8,416 bases of DNA from Propionibacteriaceae bacterium. GTDB taxonomy: Bacteria; Actinomycetota; Actinomycetes; Propionibacteriales; Propionibacteriaceae. The stretch lies in the NCBI GenBank assembly GCA_021323255.1, contig JAJTCL010000102.1, forward strand, positions 1 through 8,416, in the 5' to 3' direction. Below, one piece after another: positions 6,012 to 8,416 of the stretch (within the stretch, counting starts at the first letter, position 1; each line of letters opens with the position of its first letter). The translations under genes and the position numbers were made by a program. The notes under the pieces were generated by a model that was given only the letters and a program-made list of their open reading frames with translations, had not been told where the DNA came from and made no database searches.

Positions 6012-7010
6012 CTATCGATTGGCTCGTGGATCGAAGGCGTCACGCAGCCCGTCGCCGAACAAATTGAAGGCCAACACCGTGACGAAGATCGCCATGCCAG
6101 GCCAGAACATGAAGTGCGGCTGTGTGTAGTAGACGACGGCGTCGGACAACATTCCGCCCCAGCTCGGGGTGGGTGGGCGGATACCGACGCCCAGATAGGA
6201 CAAAGCCGCCTCGAAGAGAATGTTGGTGGGGATCAGCAGCGTCGAGTAGACCAGGATCGGCGCTATCAGGTTGGGCAACATCTCTGTCCGCAGGATGTAG
6301 CCGCGGCGGGCACCAATACTTCGGGCCGATTCGACAAACTCCCGTTCTCGGAGCGTGAGCGTCTGGCCCCGGATGATCCGCCCGATGTAAGGCCAGCTAA
6401 AGAATCCGATGATGAAGATCAGCAACGCGATCCGCAGCTGGTTGCCCTCGAGACCGAACGCCTGGTCCGGGAAGACGCCGGCCAGAGCCATCGCGAAGAC
6501 CAGCAGCGGGAAGGCCAGAAACATATCCATCAGGCGGCTGGTGAAGGTGTCCACCCAGCCGCCGAGAAAACCGGAGATGATCCCGAGCGTGGTTCCGATA
6601 GCCACCGACAACAGGGTGGCCAGAAGGGCGATCAACAGCGAGATCCGGCTGCCGTACACGATTCGGCTGAAGATGTCGCGGCCATTCACCGGCTCGATGC
6701 CCATCAAATGATCCCAGCTCATTCCCCCGAAGCGACCGATCGGTGTCAGCGTGCCGCCCGCTGTGTCGATCAGCTCCTGGTGAAATTCGTTCGGCGGATC
6801 GCCGAGGAGCCGTACGATCAGTGGCGCGAATATGGCTACCAGGATGAGAAAAATCAAGAAGACGCCAGCGGCAAGGGCGACCTTGTCCCTTTTGAGCCGC
6901 ATCCAGGCGATCTGCCCGAGGGAGCGGCCCTCCGCCGGCGCGGCGCCAACCAGCACAGCCTCCGGTGCAGCGGTCTCAGCCCCAGTGCCGACCTCCGGCG
7001 GTAGCGTCAA
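6012..7010 (-). CDS. dppC: Peptide ABC importer permease, DppC/OppC type (first gene of the operon)
   Basis: This is the second membrane subunit, a partner of the B permease. The 332 residues begin with a polar, Ala/Glu-rich cytoplasmic stretch of about 30 residues. LGQIAWMRLKRDKVALAAG then leads into the first helix (45-68), as in the OppC N-terminal domain. An extracytoplasmic loop contains GRDIFSRIVYGSRISL (110-125). The core permease helices lie near 124-147, 160-180, 192-205, 238-258 and 296-318. The EAA loop is residues 211-237 (REFVESARSIGARRG…LPN). The protein ends GDGLRDAFDPRANR, as is usual for this family. The start is TTG at 7010-7008, chosen because AGGAGG lies 7 nt upstream (7023-7018) and the resulting length and N-terminus fit the family. 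It leads the operon, ahead of the binding protein, which is not the enterobacterial order. It is divergent from the C-S lyase gene. Confidence 0.93.
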   Translation of the reverse strand: MTLPPEVGTGAETAAPEAVLVGAAPAEGRSLGQIAWMRLKRDKVALAAGVFLIFLILVAIFAPLIVRLLGDPPNEFHQELIDTAGGTLTPIGRFGGMSWDHLMGIEPVNGRDIFSRIVYGSRISLLIALLATLLSVAIGTTLGIISGFLGGWVDTFTSRLMDMFLAFPLLVFAMALAGVFPDQAFGLEGNQLRIALLIFIIGFFSWPYIGRIIRGQTLTLREREFVESARSIGARRGYILRTEMLPNLIAPILVYSTLLIPTNILFEAALSYLGVGIRPPTPSWGGMLSDAVVYYTQPHFMFWPGMAIFVTVLAFNLFGDGLRDAFDPRANR

Positions 7011-7033
7011 CTTTTCGCCTCCTACCCAGGAGT

Positions 7034-7065
7034 AACGTAGCTCGAAAGACCAGCGGATGTCTCAA
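7034..7065 (-). promoter_or_regulatory. Weak candidate promoter for the dppC-first operon
   Basis: On the minus strand, TTGAGA (7065-7060) could be a -35 and TACGTT (7039-7034) a -10, giving a leader of roughly 17 nt before the TTG start that still includes AGGAGG. The 20-nt spacing is longer than the usual 16-18, so this is tentative. Confidence 0.18.
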
Positions 7066-7175
7066 TTCCTTGCTGGTTTGTGACCGCAGCGATACGCCAC
7101 ACGAGCACGATTCACCAAGAGGTCAGAGGCAACATCCGATTCGGCTCTTTCTGCGTTGCGGGTGACCACTTGTGC

Positions 7176-7182
7176 GGGAGGT
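7176..7182 (+). promoter_or_regulatory. Ribosome binding site supporting the TTG 7186 start of the lyase
   Basis: GGGAGGT is a strong match to the Shine-Dalgarno consensus, with 4 nt between GGAGG and the TTG at 7186. The spacing is short but equals that seen for dppB in this window. No comparable site precedes the longer candidates TTG 7156 or GTG 7162. Confidence 0.5.
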
Positions 7183-7185
7183 CTC

Positions 7186-8337
7186 TTGTCCCACGCAGCT
7201 ATTGATCTCCGAGTGCCTGACCTGGCCGGCCTGCACCAGCGGCGTAGCGAGAAGTGGTCAGTCCAGGAACCCGATGTTTTGGCATCAACTGTCGCCGAAA
7301 TGGACTTCCCGCTGGCTTCCGAGGTCGTTGCAGCGCTGCATGCGGCGGTTGACCGTCATGATCTTGGCTACACCCCGCCGGGGGTCACTCAGCTCCTTGC
7401 GGCATTCGCCGACTTTGCCCGACGCCGTCTGGGCTGGGGGGTGGACCAAGATCAGATCACGCTGGTGCCTGACGTCATGGCGGGGCTCATCGAGTTGTGC
7501 CGCGCGCTACTCGAACCAGGCCAGCAGGTGGCTTTCTTCACGCCGGCCTATCCCCCGTTTTTTCCCGAGCTGCCACAGGCGCGGGTAGAACTTGTGCTGC
7601 TCCCCCTGGCCACTGCCGGTGCAGTTGATCTTGAAGCACTGGAGGCGGCACTTGCCGGCGGCGTGCGCGCCCTGGTGCTGAACAATCCCCACAATCCGAC
7701 CGGCCGGGTGATGACGCGTGCCAAGCTAGAGCAGATCGCCGACCTTTGCACCAGCTACGGCTGTTGGGTACTGGCTGATGAGATTCACGCTCCGCTGGTG
7801 CTCGCGGACGCGGCACATACACCGTGGTTGGAGGTTTCCCAGGCGGCTCGGGAGCGTGGCATAGCTCTCACCTCAGCGTCGAAGGCGTTCAATGTGGCAG
7901 GCCTGAAGGCAGCGATGATGATCACGGCGTCTGATCGGGCTCGGCAGGCGGTGCGACGGATGCCACCGCTGACGGATCGGGTCGGAATACTCGGTGTCAT
8001 TGCAGCTGAAGCGGCTTTCAGCTATGGCGACAGCTGGCTCGACGCTGTCCGCGCTCAGCTCGCCGATAACCGCGAGCTCCTCGGCGAGCTGCTGACCACG
8101 GAGCTTCCCAAGATCACATGGGAACCGCCGCAGGCGTCCTACCTCGCCTGGCTGGACTGCCGCGCCCTGGCCCTCGGCGACAATCCCGCAGAAGCGTTCC
8201 TCACGCGCGGACGTGTCGCGCTCAGCCCTGGTCTGGACTACGGCCGCGAGGGCGCCGGCTTTGTTCGACTGAACTTCGGAACAAGCCCGGAGCACCTCAC
8301 TGAGTCCGTACGGCGGATGACGCGGGCCATCTCCTAA
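7186..8337 (+). CDS. PLP-dependent C-S beta-lyase / aminotransferase of the MalY-PatB family
   Basis: This is a cytoplasmic fold-type I PLP enzyme. MalY/PatB members cleave cystathionine or other S-substituted cysteines to a thiol (or homocysteine), pyruvate and ammonia. With the TTG 7186 start it has 383 residues, close to the roughly 390 of E. coli MalY. Family features are the early EMDFP motif (38-42), NNPHNPTG (166-173) at the cofactor-binding region, ADEIH (197-201) with the Asp that contacts the pyridine nitrogen, SASKAFN with the probable PLP lysine Lys233, and FVRLNFG with Arg361 for the substrate carboxylate. SYLAWLD and GREGAGFVRLN match the C-terminal domain of MalY. A TTG at 7156 or GTG at 7162 would add 10 or 8 residues but lacks a good ribosome binding site. 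The gene is divergent from the peptide importer, which suggests a role in using sulfur-containing peptide cargo. The exact substrate and a regulatory side function like that of MalY cannot be told. Confidence 0.88.
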   Translation: MSHAAIDLRVPDLAGLHQRRSEKWSVQEPDVLASTVAEMDFPLASEVVAALHAAVDRHDLGYTPPGVTQLLAAFADFARRRLGWGVDQDQITLVPDVMAGLIELCRALLEPGQQVAFFTPAYPPFFPELPQARVELVLLPLATAGAVDLEALEAALAGGVRALVLNNPHNPTGRVMTRAKLEQIADLCTSYGCWVLADEIHAPLVLADAAHTPWLEVSQAARERGIALTSASKAFNVAGLKAAMMITASDRARQAVRRMPPLTDRVGILGVIAAEAAFSYGDSWLDAVRAQLADNRELLGELLTTELPKITWEPPQASYLAWLDCRALALGDNPAEAFLTRGRVALSPGLDYGREGAGFVRLNFGTSPEHLTESVRRMTRAIS

Positions 8338-8339
8338 CC

Positions 8340-8354
8340 ACTGACGCTGTCAGT
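8340..8354. terminator. Small inverted repeat between two convergent genes, possible weak bidirectional terminator
   Basis: ACTGAC-GCT-GTCAGT forms a perfect 6-bp stem with a 3-nt loop, 3 nt after the lyase stop and overlapping the stop codon of the convergent gene. There is no T-run on either strand, so termination by this hairpin alone is doubtful. Confidence 0.3.
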
Positions 8355-8416
8355 CGTCGTCGTCATCATCATCATCCAACCCGACCAGCCACTCTTTAGC
8401 GTCGTGAACCTCGTCG
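8350..8416 (-). CDS. C-terminal fragment of an unidentified protein ending in eight aspartates, 5' end outside window
   Basis: Read from the right edge on the minus strand, the frame gives DEVHDAKEWLVGL followed by eight Asp and a TGA stop (8352-8350), 21 residues in all. The helical-looking segment before the acidic run (DAKEWLVGL) and the frame stopping exactly after the Asp run favour a real coding end over chance. It converges with the lyase gene, with 12 nt between stop codons. I do not recognise the family. Acidic C-terminal tails occur in many unrelated proteins and can bind metals, mimic nucleic acid or mediate protein contacts. Nothing here decides between these. Confidence 0.55.
   Translation of the reverse strand, partial: DEVHDAKEWLVGLDDDDDDDD

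Larger units (their letters stand above)
7011..7185. promoter_or_regulatory. Divergent intergenic region expected to hold promoters for the importer operon and the lyase gene
   Basis: This 175-nt stretch separates the dppC start from the preferred lyase start. Visible elements are the dppC Shine-Dalgarno AGGAGG (7023-7018, minus), the lyase Shine-Dalgarno GGGAGGT (7176-7182, plus), and an inverted repeat ACCAGC (7050-7055) / GCTGGT (7072-7077) with 16 nt between arms, which could be an operator. No convincing plus-strand -35/-10 pair, riboswitch or attenuator was recognised. That both genes are controlled from here is inferred from layout alone. Confidence 0.5.

Noticed and set aside
6114..7004. 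A 296-codon open frame on the plus strand, antisense to dppC
   Set aside because: The translation is highly charged, rich in Gln, Arg and Asp, with no domain. It mirrors the codon bias of the opposite permease gene.
7057..7083. A possible eight-residue leader peptide (MSQFLAGL) ahead of the lyase gene
   Set aside because: There is no convincing ribosome binding site, no run of regulatory codons and no attenuator structure after it.
7071..7096. TTGCTG and GATACG as a plus-strand promoter for the lyase
   Set aside because: The spacing is 15 nt and both hexamers match consensus poorly.
7156..7185. A longer lyase N-terminus starting at TTG 7156 or GTG 7162
   Set aside because: Neither has a good Shine-Dalgarno, and the added residues (including TTCAGG) do not resemble the family N-terminus. 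TTG 7186 has GGGAGGT just upstream. The longer form is not excluded.

Overview
The window looks like a piece of a high-GC actinobacterial chromosome. Third codon positions are rich in G and C, start codons include TTG and GTG, and Shine-Dalgarno sequences are strong. The substrate-binding lipoprotein and the DppB-type permease read like actinomycete members of their families. The genus cannot be settled from the sequence. Almost every base is coding.

Left edge, plus strand (1-885): the last 54 codons of a permease that resembles the MalG-type inner-membrane subunit of a carbohydrate ABC importer. It is followed, with a start/stop overlap or a 2-nt gap, by an unrecognised six-segment membrane protein. 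This pair converges on the end of the next operon with only 11 bases between the stop codons.

Centre, minus strand (7010 down to 897): a complete five-gene peptide (Dpp/Opp-type) ABC importer, transcribed as permease C, substrate-binding lipoprotein, permease B, ATPase D, ATPase F. The order C-A-B-D-F differs from the enterobacterial A-B-C-D-F order. From memory it occurs in other actinomycetes. The gaps are 47 nt (C-A), 87 nt (A-B), 47 nt (B-D) and a 4-nt overlap (D-F). The 87-nt gap is largely filled by a near-perfect 21-bp inverted repeat, whose core resembles a dispersed intergenic repeat seen in many bacterial genomes. It could set the ratio of binding protein to membrane complex.

Right side, plus strand (7186-8337): a MalY/PatB-type PLP-dependent C-S beta-lyase, divergent from the importer across a region of about 175 nt. 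Cell-surface binding, import and ATP hydrolysis are all encoded by the operon. The neighbouring lyase suggests, as inference only, that the imported cargo may include sulfur-containing peptides or cysteine conjugates that are later cleaved to thiol, pyruvate and ammonia. At the far right edge the C-terminus of an unidentified minus-strand protein ends in eight aspartates.

No RNA gene, CRISPR array, insertion sequence or phage gene was seen. The window is mostly a well-formed but ordinary transporter locus. The points most worth a second look are the intergenic palindrome, the loss of one of four conserved cysteines in the DppD C-terminal domain, and the importer/C-S lyase pairing.
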